A stretch of DNA of 64,000 nt, from the NCBI RefSeq assembly GCF_004346265.1, contig NZ_SMAP01000003.1, positions 62,001-126,000 of the forward strand. The letters are read 5' to 3'. The notes beneath the pieces are model-generated. The model saw nothing but the letters and a program-made list of their open reading frames with translations, was not told the origin of the DNA and did not search any database. Both the position numbers and the translations under genes were made by a program. The DNA comes from Thermomonas haemolytica (GTDB taxonomy: Bacteria; Pseudomonadota; Gammaproteobacteria; Xanthomonadales; Xanthomonadaceae). This document shows, one piece after another, positions 1 to 10,094 of this stretch. The stretch's first letter is position 1. The number at the start of each line of letters is the position of its first letter.

Positions 1-939
<939 letters not shown>

Positions 940-940
<1 letters not shown>

Positions 941-1617
941 TGGCACGGATCAATCTCCTCCCGTGGCGCGAAGAGCGCCGCAAGGCCCGGCAGAAGGAAT
1001 TCTTCGGGATGCTGGGGCTGGCGGTGGTCGCCGGCATCCTGGTCTCGATCCTGATCTACAGCCTCTACGGCGGCTGGATCGCCGGGCAGAACGCGCGCAA
1101 TGAATACCTGCGCGGCGAGATCACCAAGGTCGATGGCCAGATCAAGGAAATCCAGGAGCTCGACAAGAAGAAGGCCAAGCTGCTGGCGCGCAAGGAAGTG
1201 ATCGAGCAGCTGCAGGCCAACCGCTCGCAGATGGTGCACCTGTTCGACTCGCTGGTGCGCACCATCCCCGATGGGGTGGCGCTGACCTCGATCAAGCAGG
1301 AAGGCGACATCCTGACCCTCAGCGGGCGTTCGCAGTCGAACGCGCGGGTGTCCACCTATATGCGCAACCTGGAGAGCTCGGGCTGGATGACCAACCCCGA
1401 TCTCAACGTGATCGAGGCGAAGGAAGGCAACCCGGCCCTGCCGTATGAGTTCAACCTGAAGGTCAAGCTGGCCAATCCCAGCGCGGCCAAGGACGGGCAG
1501 GGCGCCAGCCCGCAGGCGCCGGCTGCTGCGCCTGCAGCAGCGCCCGCATCGACGCCGGCCGCCGCGCCGGCCCAGGCCGCGCCGGCCACGCCCGCCGCCG
1601 GAGGGAATGCGTCGTGA
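940..1617 (+). CDS. pilN: PilN, type IV pilus alignment-complex protein
   Basis: Bitopic inner-membrane protein that binds PilM through its cytoplasmic tail and pairs with PilO in the periplasm. The conserved PilM-binding motif INLLPWR lies at residues 4-10, followed by a basic stretch and one membrane helix at about 23-44, then a coiled-coil/ferredoxin-like periplasmic part. The ATG at 940 overlaps the pilM stop by four bases. The last 45 residues (about 180-225) are an Ala/Pro-rich low-complexity tail not needed for the PilN fold, which makes the protein a little longer than many homologues. Family assignment is secure from motif, size and operon position. Confidence 0.93.
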
Positions 1618-2291
1618 GCACGAAGAAGAAGATCAATCTCCGCGAACTCGACATCAACAACATCGGCGGCTGGCCGCGTGAGGCGCAGCTGGTGTTCTGC
1701 GGACTGCTGGCGCTGGTGATCGTGGTGATTGCCTGGTTCCTGGCCATCAGCGGCCAGCGCGACGAGCTCAAGCGCCTGGAGGCGCAGGAATCCGACCTGC
1801 GTACCGAATTCGAGACCAAGCAGGGGCGCGCCGCCAACCTCGAGCCGCTCAAGCAGCAGCTGGCGCAGATGGAACAGCAGTTGCAGCAGATGCTGCGCCA
1901 GCTACCCAGCAAGACCGAGATGCCCGACCTGATCGTGGACATCTCCCAGACCGCGCTGGCGACCGGCATCCAGAACGACCTGTTCCAGCCCGGCCCGGAA
2001 GCCAAGCAGGAGTTCTACGCGGAGAAACCCATCATGCTGCGGATGGTGGGCACCTATCATCAGTTCGGGGCCTTCGTCAGCGGCGTGGCCTCGCTGCCGC
2101 GGGTAGTGATCATGACCATGCATGACATCTCCCTGCAGCCGAAGAAGAGCAAGGACAACCCGAACGCCCGGATCGGCCCCAACACCCCGCTGGAGCTGGC
2201 GGGCACGGTCAAGACCTACCGCTACCTGGATGAGGATGAATCCGCCGACTCCGAGTCGGGCAAGGCTGGCGACAACAAGGGGGGCAAGTGA
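1614..2291 (+). CDS. pilO: PilO, type IV pilus alignment-complex protein
   Basis: Partner of PilN in the inner-membrane/periplasmic alignment complex. 225 residues: short cytoplasmic N-terminus with INLRELDINNIGGWP, one membrane helix at about 25-45, coiled coil around 50-95, then the PilO ferredoxin-like domain ending in a short acidic Ser/Asp/Gly-rich tail. The GTG start overlaps the pilN stop (GTGA), which fits translational coupling. No in-frame ATG better fits the conserved N-terminus. Confidence 0.93.
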   Translation: MSTKKKINLRELDINNIGGWPREAQLVFCGLLALVIVVIAWFLAISGQRDELKRLEAQESDLRTEFETKQGRAANLEPLKQQLAQMEQQLQQMLRQLPSKTEMPDLIVDISQTALATGIQNDLFQPGPEAKQEFYAEKPIMLRMVGTYHQFGAFVSGVASLPRVVIMTMHDISLQPKKSKDNPNARIGPNTPLELAGTVKTYRYLDEDESADSESGKAGDNKGGK

Positions 2292-2812
2292 GCATGCGCA
2301 CCTCAATGCTTCGTCGCCTCGCTGGCGCGCTCGCCCTGCTGCTGGTCACGTTGTCCCTGGTCGCCTGCGGTGGCAGTCGCGGTGACCTCGAGAAGTGGGT
2401 GGCCGAGGTCAAGGCCAAGCCGGCGCCGCCGCTGGAGCCGCTGCCGACCATGCAGCAGTTCGAGACCTTCGAATACACCGCGCAGAACATGCGCGATCCG
2501 TTCGACCAGACGTTCACCGGCGAGGGCGCCGGTGGCCCGCGCCCGGATCCGGGCCGGCGCAAGCAGACGCTGGAGATGTTCTCGCTGGACAGCCTGAAGA
2601 TGGTCGGCACGCTCGGCAGCGGCAAGAACCTGGTCGCGCTGGTGATGGCGCCCGACAAGGTGACCTACCGCGTCAAGCCCGGCGACTACATGGGGCAAAG
2701 CGATGGCCGGGTGACCGGCGTGTTCGAAGACCGGATTGAGCTGGTCGAACTGGTACCGGATGGCGCGGGTGGCTGGCTGGAACGCCCCGCCAAGATGGCG
2801 CTCGACAATTGA
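2288..2812 (+). CDS. pilP: PilP, type IV pilus pilotin-like lipoprotein
   Basis: Inner-membrane lipoprotein whose periplasmic beta-domain links the PilN/PilO complex to the PilQ secretin. The N-terminus has a charged start, a hydrophobic stretch and a lipobox ending LVAC at about residue 27. The C-terminal half has the PilP core (LDSLKMVGTLG, VTYRVKPGDYMG, RIELVELVPDG). The GTG at 2288 overlaps the pilO stop (GTGA); an ATG two codons downstream (2294) is equally possible and gives almost the same protein. Confidence 0.93.
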   Translation: MSMRTSMLRRLAGALALLLVTLSLVACGGSRGDLEKWVAEVKAKPAPPLEPLPTMQQFETFEYTAQNMRDPFDQTFTGEGAGGPRPDPGRRKQTLEMFSLDSLKMVGTLGSGKNLVALVMAPDKVTYRVKPGDYMGQSDGRVTGVFEDRIELVELVPDGAGGWLERPAKMALDN

Positions 2813-2827
2813 TTGGGGAATAGACAG

Positions 2828-4792
2828 ATGACCTTCACCAACGCCAAGCAAATGCAGCCTGTCCGGCGCCACCTGCCCTCGCGGGCCCTCGCCGTCGCCC
2901 TCGCGCTCGGCCTGGCCACGGTTGGCGCGGGCTCCATGTCGTCCCCAGCGCATGCCGCCGGCATCGGGCAGTCCGCGACCGGGGGCATGGCGGATCCCGC
3001 CAAGCGCCTGCCCGACGCGGTGTCCGTGTCGGCGATCGACTTCAAGCGCGGCGACGGCGGCTCCGGCAAGCTGATCCTGCGCTTCTCCGGCAACGGCGCC
3101 GCCCCCGACCTGCGCACCATGGGCTCCAACGTGGTGATCGATATCGGCAACGCCCAGCTGCCGGCCTCGCTGCAGCGCCCGATCAACGTGGTCGATTTCG
3201 CCACCCCGGTGCAGCGCGTCGAGGCCCACGCCACCAGCAGCGGCGCGCAGCTGGTGCTGGGCACCAAGGGCATGTTCGAGTCGATGGCCTACCAGAGCGG
3301 CAACGAGTACATCGTCGAGATCGTGCCGCGCGCGAATCCGGTTGCCGCCGCCACGGCCGGCGCCGGCAAGGCCATGGGCGCCGCCAGCAGCGGTGATACC
3401 AGCGCCAGCGCCTCCGTGCGCTATAGCGGCAAGCCGGTGACCTTCAACTTCCAGGACGTGCCGGTGCGCACCGTCCTGCAGCTGATCGCCGAGGAGTCCA
3501 ACCTCAACATCGTCGCCGCCGACACCGTGCAGGGCAACGTCACCCTGCGTCTGGTCAACGTGCCCTGGGACCAGGCCTTGGACCTGGTGCTGCAGGCCAA
3601 GTCGCTGGACAAGCGCCGCAACGGCAACGTGGTGTGGGTGGCCCCGCAGAAAGAGATCGCCGACTTCGAGCAGGCCAAGGAAGACGCCCGCATCAACCTC
3701 GAGGAGCGCGCCGCCAAGGTCACCGAGTACATCCCGGTCAACTACGCCAACGCCGAGGACATCGCCCGCCTGCTCACCGAGGAGAGCAAGGGTAACCAGA
3801 TGACCGGCGGCCAGCCAGGCGGCCAGAACGCCCAGGACCGCGGCTTCCTGTCCGGTCGCGGCAGCATCAGCTTCGACAAGCGCACCAACACCCTGCTGGT
3901 GGTGGACATCCCGCAGAAGGTGGAGGGGATCAAGAAGCTGGTGCAGGAGCTGGACAAGCCGGTCGACCAGGTGGTGATCGAGGCCCGCATCGTGATCGCC
4001 AACGAGAACGTGGCGCGCGAGCTGGGCGCCAAGTTCGGCATCACCGGGACCGGCAACAACAATAAGATCTACTACGGCAACAGCATCGCCAACAACATCC
4101 TCAACCAGAACGCCATCACCAACGCCGCGCTGGCCAACAGCACCACGCCGCCGCCTAGCCCGCCGGCGGTGCCCACCATCACCCGCGGCCTCAACTGGAA
4201 CATGCCGGCCGCGCTGCAGAACCCGGGCGGTTCGCTGGCGCTATCGATCCTCAACGCTGGTTATGCGCTGGACGTGGAGCTGTCCGCGATCCAGGAGCAG
4301 GGCCGCGCCGAGGTGATCTCCAACCCGCGCGTGGTGACCAGCAACCAGAAGGAAGCCACCATCCGGCAGGGTAAGGAAATCGGCTACCTCACCGTGTCCG
4401 GCGGCCAGGGCGGCAACGTGCCCACCGTGCAGTTCAAGGAAGCGCTGCTGGAGCTGAAGGTGACCCCGACCATCACCAACGACGGTCGCGTGTTCCTCAA
4501 CATGGGCGTGAAGAAGGACGAGCTCGACGGCTTCATCAGCCTCGGCAGCTTCGGCCAGGTGCCGCAGATCGCCCGTCGCGAGGTCAATACCGCGGTGCTG
4601 GTGGACGATGGCCAAACCGTCGTGATCGGCGGCGTGTATGAGTTCAACGACACCACCGATATCTCCAAGGTGCCGTTCCTGGGTGACATCCCGATCCTTG
4701 GAAACCTGTTCAAGAACAAGAGCCGCTCGAAGACCAAGGCCGAGCTGCTGATCTTCGTGACCCCGAAGGTCATGCGCGTCGCCCAGCGCTGA
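2828..4792 (+). CDS. pilQ: PilQ, type IV pilus outer-membrane secretin
   Basis: Outer-membrane secretin forming the pore through which the pilus fibre extends. I chose the ATG at 2828 over an in-frame TTG at 2813 because it has a GGGGAA ribosome site and starts a normal signal peptide. The order is: signal peptide (about 1-45), one AMIN-type peptidoglycan-binding domain (about 55-165), an Ala/Ser-rich linker, STN/N0 and N1 domains (about 195-385), and the C-terminal secretin domain with VVIGGVYE and the end segment VPFLGDIPILGNLFK. About 654 residues, normal for the family. Last gene of the operon, followed by a terminator at 4817. Confidence 0.95.
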   Translation: MTFTNAKQMQPVRRHLPSRALAVALALGLATVGAGSMSSPAHAAGIGQSATGGMADPAKRLPDAVSVSAIDFKRGDGGSGKLILRFSGNGAAPDLRTMGSNVVIDIGNAQLPASLQRPINVVDFATPVQRVEAHATSSGAQLVLGTKGMFESMAYQSGNEYIVEIVPRANPVAAATAGAGKAMGAASSGDTSASASVRYSGKPVTFNFQDVPVRTVLQLIAEESNLNIVAADTVQGNVTLRLVNVPWDQALDLVLQAKSLDKRRNGNVVWVAPQKEIADFEQAKEDARINLEERAAKVTEYIPVNYANAEDIARLLTEESKGNQMTGGQPGGQNAQDRGFLSGRGSISFDKRTNTLLVVDIPQKVEGIKKLVQELDKPVDQVVIEARIVIANENVARELGAKFGITGTGNNNKIYYGNSIANNILNQNAITNAALANSTTPPPSPPAVPTITRGLNWNMPAALQNPGGSLALSILNAGYALDVELSAIQEQGRAEVISNPRVVTSNQKEATIRQGKEIGYLTVSGGQGGNVPTVQFKEALLELKVTPTITNDGRVFLNMGVKKDELDGFISLGSFGQVPQIARREVNTAVLVDDGQTVVIGGVYEFNDTTDISKVPFLGDIPILGNLFKNKSRSKTKAELLIFVTPKVMRVAQR

Positions 4793-4816
4793 GCGTTGCG
4801 CCATCGCTGTACGGAG

Positions 4817-4842
4817 ACGGGAGCCGCAGGGCTCCCGTTTTC
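4817..4842 (+). terminator. Rho-independent terminator after pilQ
   Basis: A 9-bp perfect stem (4817-4825 with 4830-4838) with a GCAG loop runs directly into a GTTTT tract, 24 bases after the pilQ stop. It separates the pil operon from the MoxR operon. Confidence 0.8.
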
Positions 4843-4916
4843 GTTCGTGCGGCGGCACCATGGGCGAACCTTCGCCGCGCCGCGCGGTCCAACCGCCATT
4901 CGCAGGATGCCCGCCC

Positions 4917-5912
4917 ATGGATACCGCACACGCGCCTACTCCGTCATTGCATGACCGCTTCCAGCAGCTGCAGCAGGCCTTGCAGCAGGAGATCATCGGC
5001 CAGGAGGCGCTCATCGAGCGGCTGCTGATCGCGCTGCTGGCCGACGGCCACCTGCTGGTGGAGGGCGCGCCGGGGCTGGCCAAGACCACCGCGATCCGGG
5101 CGCTGGCGGCGCGCCTGGAAGCCGATTTCGCGCGCGTCCAGTTCACCCCCGACCTGCTGCCGGCCGACCTCACCGGCACCGAGGTCTGGCGTCCGCAGGA
5201 CGGCCGGTTCGAGTTCCAGCCCGGCCCGATCTTCCACTCCCTGCTGCTGGCGGACGAGATCAACCGCGCCCCGGCCAAGGTGCAGTCGGCGCTGCTGGAG
5301 GCGATGGGCGAGCGCCAGGCGACCGTGGGGCGGCGCACCTATCCGCTGCCGCCGCTGTTTTTGGTCATGGCCACCCAGAACCCGATCGAGCAGGAGGGCA
5401 CGTTCCCGCTGCCGGAGGCGCAGCTGGACCGCTTCCTGATGCACGTGCGCATCGGCTACCCGCAGGCCGAGGCGGAGGCCCAGATCCTGCAGCTGGCGCG
5501 CCTGCGCGCCCGCGATGCGCTGCAGCCCCCGCCGCCCGCCCCGACGGCGCGGATCAGCCAGGACGACGTGTTCGCCGCGCGCCGGGCGGTGCTGGAGCTG
5601 CACCTGGCGCCCGCGCTGGAGCGCTATCTGGTGGAACTGGTGCTGGCCTCGCGCGATCCCAGCCGCTACGACGCGGCGCTGGCGCGCCGGATCGCCTGGG
5701 GTGCCAGCCCCCGCGGCTCGATCGCGCTGGAACGCTGCGCGCGCGCGCGCGCCTGGCTGGCCGGGCGCGATTTCGTCACGCCCGAGGACGTGCGCGCGGT
5801 CGCGCCCGACGTCCTGCGACACCGGGTGCTGCCCAGCTTCGAGGCCACCGCGGAAGGCTGGGACGGCGCGCGGCTGGTGGATGAACTGCTGCAGCGGGTG
5901 CCGCTGCCGTAA
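4917..5912 (+). CDS. MoxR-family AAA+ ATPase
   Basis: MoxR-type AAA+ chaperone-like ATPase, thought to remodel or activate partner proteins together with VWA-domain proteins in the cytoplasm. About 331 residues. Walker A GAPGLAKT is at about residues 45-52, Walker B DEINRAP at about 110-116, sensor 1 near MATQNP, and the C-terminal lid follows. I prefer the ATG at 4917 (AGGA nine bases upstream, starts MDTAH) over the in-frame ATG at 4860. It heads a six-gene operon (MoxR, DUF58, DUF4381, VWA, VWA-TPR, BatD) equivalent to the Bat aerotolerance/stress clusters. The substrate cannot be told from sequence. Confidence 0.92.
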   Translation: MDTAHAPTPSLHDRFQQLQQALQQEIIGQEALIERLLIALLADGHLLVEGAPGLAKTTAIRALAARLEADFARVQFTPDLLPADLTGTEVWRPQDGRFEFQPGPIFHSLLLADEINRAPAKVQSALLEAMGERQATVGRRTYPLPPLFLVMATQNPIEQEGTFPLPEAQLDRFLMHVRIGYPQAEAEAQILQLARLRARDALQPPPPAPTARISQDDVFAARRAVLELHLAPALERYLVELVLASRDPSRYDAALARRIAWGASPRGSIALERCARARAWLAGRDFVTPEDVRAVAPDVLRHRVLPSFEATAEGWDGARLVDELLQRVPLP

Positions 5913-5915
5913 GCC

Positions 5916-6860
5916 ATGAAGGCAGCCGGGGCCACGCAGACAGGTGCGCAGACCATTGGCAGCGGGGCTGGCATCGCCCCGCAGCTGGCCGAGCTGCTGG
6001 CCCTGCGCGCGCTGGTGCAGGGCCGGCGGCCGCCGCGGCGCGGGGCGCACGGCGTGCAGGGGCATGCGCTGTCCACCCTGCGCGGGCGCGGGATGGAATA
6101 CGCCGAATCGCGCGAATACAGCCCGGGCGATGATGCCCGCCACATCGACTGGCGGCTCACCGCCCGCAGTGGCAAGGCGCATACCAAGCTGTTCCAGGCC
6201 GAGCGCGAGCGCCTCACCCTGCTGGTGGCGGACACCTCGCCACTGCTGTATTTCGGCACCCGAGTGCGTTTCAAGTCGGTGCAGGCGGCGCGCGCGGGGG
6301 CGCTGATGGCGTGGCTGGCGCTGCGCGACGGCGATCGCGTGGCAGCCCTGCGCGGCAGCATGCAGGAAGCGCCGGTGCCGCCGGCGACCGGCACCCGCGG
6401 CGTGCTGCACGTGCTGGATGCGCTGGTGCGCTGGTATGCGCAGCCACCGCCGGACGATGCCGGGCTGACGCTGGCGCTGGAGCACGCGCGGCGCTTGTTG
6501 CGCCCTGGATCGCGCGTGCTGGTGCTGGCCGATCCGGCCAGCGTAGGTGGCGTGGCGGCGACGCTGTGGGCGGCGCTCGGACGCTTCGATGCCAGCGTGC
6601 TGCTGCTCACCGATCCGCTGGAAGAGGCGCCGCCGCGCGCGACGCTGGCGTTCGCACCGGCACAGGGGGCGCACCTGGCGCTGGCGCTGGATGCCGAAGG
6701 CGTGCGTCGGCGCTGGCAGCATGCGTTCGCGCAGCCGCTGGCACAGGCGCAGGCGCTGCTGCAGCGGGCCGGCGTGCGCGCGCAGGTACTGTCCGGCGCG
6801 GATCCCAGCAACGCCTGGCTGCCGCTGCTGGATGCACCCAGGCCACGGGGGGCACGATGA
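5916..6860 (+). CDS. DUF58 domain-containing protein
   Basis: 314-residue DUF58 protein, a family with a degenerate VWA-like fold that almost always sits next to MoxR. The diagnostic DUF58 segment (GDDARHIDWRLTARSGKAHTK) is near residues 69-89 and is followed by LLVADTS. No membrane helix is evident, so it probably acts in the cytoplasm as an adaptor between MoxR and the membrane VWA proteins; this is inference. It begins three bases after moxR and its stop overlaps the next start (ATGA). Confidence 0.88.
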   Translation: MKAAGATQTGAQTIGSGAGIAPQLAELLALRALVQGRRPPRRGAHGVQGHALSTLRGRGMEYAESREYSPGDDARHIDWRLTARSGKAHTKLFQAERERLTLLVADTSPLLYFGTRVRFKSVQAARAGALMAWLALRDGDRVAALRGSMQEAPVPPATGTRGVLHVLDALVRWYAQPPPDDAGLTLALEHARRLLRPGSRVLVLADPASVGGVAATLWAALGRFDASVLLLTDPLEEAPPRATLAFAPAQGAHLALALDAEGVRRRWQHAFAQPLAQAQALLQRAGVRAQVLSGADPSNAWLPLLDAPRPRGAR

Positions 6861-7315
6861 CGCCGGGCGTGCCGCTGCCGCTGCGCGACGTGCACCCTGG
6901 TGTGGCTCCCGGCTGGTGGCCGCCGGCGCCGGGCTGGTGGTGGCTGGCGGGTGGGCTGCTGCTGGTGCTGGTGCTGCTCACGGCCTGGTTCTGGCGACGG
7001 CAGCGCCGCCTGCGCATGTGGGCAAGGCTGTTCGATGCGCACGTGGCCCAGGCGCAGCCGGGCCCGGCACAGGTGGCGGCGATCTCCGAGCTGCTGCGGC
7101 GCGCGGCGCGCCGGATCGACCCACAGGCCGACCGCTTGCAGGGCGAGGCCTGGCTGCGCCTGCTGGATGCGGGCTGGAAACAGCCCGCCTTTGCCACCGG
7201 GCCGGGGCAACTGCTGCTGGAGGGCCTGTACCGGCGCGAGGTGGATCCGGCGGCGCTGGAAGCCCTGCGCGTGCTGGCGCGGCGGCGATTCCTGCAGTGG
7301 ATGCAACGGGCATGA
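6857..7315 (+). CDS. DUF4381 single-pass membrane protein of the MoxR/Bat operon
   Basis: About 152 residues. A Pro/Trp-rich N-terminal segment is followed by one strong membrane helix (about 26-50) and a cytoplasmic helical tail that starts with a very basic stretch (WRRQRRLRMWARL). Size, topology and position between DUF58 and the VWA gene match DUF4381 proteins, which have no known biochemical activity. The ATG at 6857 overlaps the DUF58 stop, and its own stop overlaps the next start. Very Trp/Leu/Arg-rich, in keeping with the local GC content. Confidence 0.82.
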   Translation: MTPGVPLPLRDVHPGVAPGWWPPAPGWWWLAGGLLLVLVLLTAWFWRRQRRLRMWARLFDAHVAQAQPGPAQVAAISELLRRAARRIDPQADRLQGEAWLRLLDAGWKQPAFATGPGQLLLEGLYRREVDPAALEALRVLARRRFLQWMQRA

Positions 7316-8319
7316 GCATGCTGGCGGAGTGGTGGCCCTTCGACGGATTCGCCTGGCCGTGGCTGCTGCTGGCGCTACCGCTGCCGCTGCTGGTGCGCCT
7401 GCTGTGGCCGCCGCGCGCGGCGACTGAGGCGGCGCTGCGGGTGCCGTGGGGCGCGCGCCTGCGCCAGGTCGCCGCCGGTGCGTCCGGCCCGGCCCGCGGG
7501 CACGGGCCCCTGTGGCTGGCCGGGGCGGCGTGGGCGTTGCTGTGCGTGGCGGCGGCGCGGCCGCAGCAATGGGGGCCGCCGGTGGTGCCGCCACAGACCG
7601 CGCGCGGGATGATGATGGCGCTGGATCTGTCCGGCAGCATGGGCGAGGAGGACATGGAACTGGGCGGCCGTCCGGTGGACCGGCTCACCGCCGCGCGCGC
7701 GGTGCTGGCCGATTTCCTGCAGCGCCGCACGGGCGATCGGGTCGGCCTGATCGTGTTCGGCGACCGCGCCTTCGTCCTGGCACCGTTGACGGCGGACCTG
7801 GCCAGCGTGCGCCAGCAGCTGGGCGATGCCGTGATCGGCCTGGCCGGGCGCGCCACCGCCCTGGGAGATGCCATCGCGCTGGCGGTGAAGCGGCTGCAGG
7901 ACGCCCCGGCCGCCGAGCGCGTGCTGATCGTGCTCACCGACGGGGTGAACACGGCCGGCGTGCTGGATCCGGACAAGGCCGCCCGCATCGCCCGCGATGC
8001 CGGCGTGCGCATCTATCCCATCGCCTTCGGCGGCGAAGGCGCGGCGGTGTCGGTCTTCGGCTTCCGCCTGCCGCTGGGCGGCGGCGACGAGGTGGACGAA
8101 GCGGGCCTGGCGCGCATTGCCCAGCTCACCGGCGGGCGTTTCTTCCGCGCCCGCGCCACCGACGAGCTGGCCGCGGCCTATGCCGCGATCGACCGCCTGG
8201 AGCCGGTGGCCCAGGCCGGGCAGGCGGTGCGGCCGCGGATCGAGCGCTACCCGCTGCCGCTGGCGGCGGCGTTGGGGCTGGGCCTGCTGGCGCTGGCCTG
8301 GCGCAGGGGGCGGGCATGA
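7312..8319 (+). CDS. VWA-domain membrane protein, BatA-like
   Basis: About 335 residues with the BatA layout: two N-terminal hydrophobic segments (about 13-32 and 66-84), a VWA domain (about 100-285) facing the periplasm, and a C-terminal membrane helix followed by an Arg-rich end. The metal-ion-dependent adhesion site looks complete: DLSGS at 105-109, the Thr of APLTAD, and the Asp of LTDGVNT. It probably forms a membrane complex with the next VWA-TPR protein under MoxR control. The start overlaps the previous stop (ATGA). Confidence 0.87.
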   Translation: MSMLAEWWPFDGFAWPWLLLALPLPLLVRLLWPPRAATEAALRVPWGARLRQVAAGASGPARGHGPLWLAGAAWALLCVAAARPQQWGPPVVPPQTARGMMMALDLSGSMGEEDMELGGRPVDRLTAARAVLADFLQRRTGDRVGLIVFGDRAFVLAPLTADLASVRQQLGDAVIGLAGRATALGDAIALAVKRLQDAPAAERVLIVLTDGVNTAGVLDPDKAARIARDAGVRIYPIAFGGEGAAVSVFGFRLPLGGGDEVDEAGLARIAQLTGGRFFRARATDELAAAYAAIDRLEPVAQAGQAVRPRIERYPLPLAAALGLGLLALAWRRGRA

Positions 8320-10094
8320 GCATCGCGCTGCTGCCGGAGGGCCTGCATTTCCTGCGCCCGTGGTGGCTGCTGGGCTTGCTGGCGCTGCCGGTGCTCGCGC
8401 TGTGGCTGCGCCGTGCCGCGCGCCGGCGCAGCGGCTGGCAGCAGGCGGTGGACGCGCATCTGCTGCCGCATCTGCTGGAGGGCGGCACCGCCACCCGCCG
8501 CGCCTGGGCGGAATGGTTGGGCCTGCTGGGGGCGGCACTGGCGGTGCTGGCGCTGGCCGGGCCAAGCACGGGCAAGCGCGCGCAGCCGCTGTGGCAGAAC
8601 CGGCAGCCGCTGGTGCTGGCACTCGACCTGTCCTCGGCGATGCTGGCACGCGATCTGCCACCGAACCGGCTGGCGCAGGTGCGGGCCAAGCTGGCCACGC
8701 TACTGCGTGAGCGCAGCGGCGGCGAGGTGGCGCTGGTGGTGTTTGCCGATGATGCCTATACGGTGGCGCCGCTGACCGACGATGCCGCCAACGTCGCCCT
8801 GTTCCTCGATGCACTGGCCCCGGACGTGATGCCCGCCGACGGCCACCAGCCCGCGCGTGCGATCGCCTGGTCGCAGCGGCTGCTGCAACAGGCCGGCTTC
8901 GCCCGCGGCGAGATCCTGCTGCTGACCGACCATGCCGACGCCGAGGCGCTGGCCGCCGCCGCGCGTGCGCGCGCGGCCGGCTATACGGTTTCCGCGCTGG
9001 GCGTCGGCAGCGCACGGGGCGGCGTATTCCCGGGACCGGGCGGACTGGGGCAGGCACGGCTGGATGCGGCCTCGCTGCGGGCGTTGGCCGCGGCCGGCGG
9101 CGGCCGCTACCAGGCGATGACCGCGGGCGATGCCGACCTGCGCGCGCTGGGCGTGCTGCAACCGCAGTCATCCGAGGGGGAGGCAGCGGGGCAGATGGCG
9201 CAGGTCTGGCGCGACGATGGCTTCTGGCTGCTGCCGCTGGTGCTGCTATGCGTGCTGCCGCTGTTCCGGCGCGGCGTCATGGCGGCGATGCTGCTGGTCG
9301 CGTTGGGATGGCCATCGCCGCCGGCCGCGGCGCAGGAGGGCGCGCCGCGCGGCACCCTCTGGCAGCGCGCCGATCAGGCGGCCCATGCGCGCCGGCTGGA
9401 GGGCGTGGCGGCCTACCGGCGCGGGGATTACGCCACCGCCATCGCGCGCTTCTCCGGCCTGCCCGATGCCGACAGCCAGTACGACCTCGGCAACGCGCTG
9501 GCTCAGGCCGGGCGCTACGACGAGGCGCTCGCCGCCTACGACCGCGCGCTGCGCCTGCGCCCCGGCATGGCCGATGCCATCTACAACCGCAAACTGGTGG
9601 AGGCGGCCCGCCAGCGCAAGTCGCCGCCCCCTGCGTCCTCTGCGTCCGGCAATACGTCTGCGCCCCGCCCCGGCAGCGGCCCGCCGGCGTCCGGGCAGAA
9701 GGAGGACGGCCGCGGCCAGGGCAGCAAGGACGCGGCGGGCAAAAACGGCGCGCCTCCGCCGTCGCCCGCGCAGGATCGCTCCGGAGCGCAGGCCGCCGGG
9801 AAGATGCCGGATGGCCCGCCGCAGCCATCGCAGCCGTCGCCAGAACAGGCGCTGGCGCAGGCGCAGGCCGATGCCGCCCAGCGCGCGCGCATGCAGCAGG
9901 CGCTGCAGGGCCGCCCGGCGGGGGGCGCGCCGATGCAGGCCACGCCGGCGCCGCGCCCGGAAACCGCCGAGGAGCGCGAGCGCCGGCTGGCCAACCAGGC
10001 CTGGCTGCAGCGGGTGCCGGACGATCCGGGCGCGCTGCTGCGCGCGCGCCTGCAGCTGGAGGCCCGGCGCCGGGCCGAGGCGGGCGGGCCGTGA
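8316..10094 (+). CDS. VWA-domain protein fused to a TPR region, BatB/BatC-like
   Basis: About 592 residues combining what are separate BatB and BatC proteins in other bacteria. N-terminal membrane segments (about 15-32 and 66-82) precede a VWA domain (about 95-280). A membrane helix near 300-312 is followed by a second hydrophobic segment ending in an Ala-rich stretch, two or three TPR motifs (about 355-425) and a long Pro/Ala/Gln-rich low-complexity tail. The VWA metal site is incomplete: it reads DLSSA at 104-108, so the second Ser of the DxSxS motif is Ala. The ATGA overlap with the BatA-like gene supports joint translation. Confidence 0.85.
   Translation: MSIALLPEGLHFLRPWWLLGLLALPVLALWLRRAARRRSGWQQAVDAHLLPHLLEGGTATRRAWAEWLGLLGAALAVLALAGPSTGKRAQPLWQNRQPLVLALDLSSAMLARDLPPNRLAQVRAKLATLLRERSGGEVALVVFADDAYTVAPLTDDAANVALFLDALAPDVMPADGHQPARAIAWSQRLLQQAGFARGEILLLTDHADAEALAAAARARAAGYTVSALGVGSARGGVFPGPGGLGQARLDAASLRALAAAGGGRYQAMTAGDADLRALGVLQPQSSEGEAAGQMAQVWRDDGFWLLPLVLLCVLPLFRRGVMAAMLLVALGWPSPPAAAQEGAPRGTLWQRADQAAHARRLEGVAAYRRGDYATAIARFSGLPDADSQYDLGNALAQAGRYDEALAAYDRALRLRPGMADAIYNRKLVEAARQRKSPPPASSASGNTSAPRPGSGPPASGQKEDGRGQGSKDAAGKNGAPPPSPAQDRSGAQAAGKMPDGPPQPSQPSPEQALAQAQADAAQRARMQQALQGRPAGGAPMQATPAPRPETAEERERRLANQAWLQRVPDDPGALLRARLQLEARRRAEAGGP

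Noticed and set aside
9248-10090. Long alternate-frame extension upstream of batD
   Set aside because: The upstream part overlaps the VWA-TPR gene in another frame and is low-complexity Ala/Gly/Arg; the GTG at 10091 with a signal peptide is the credible start.
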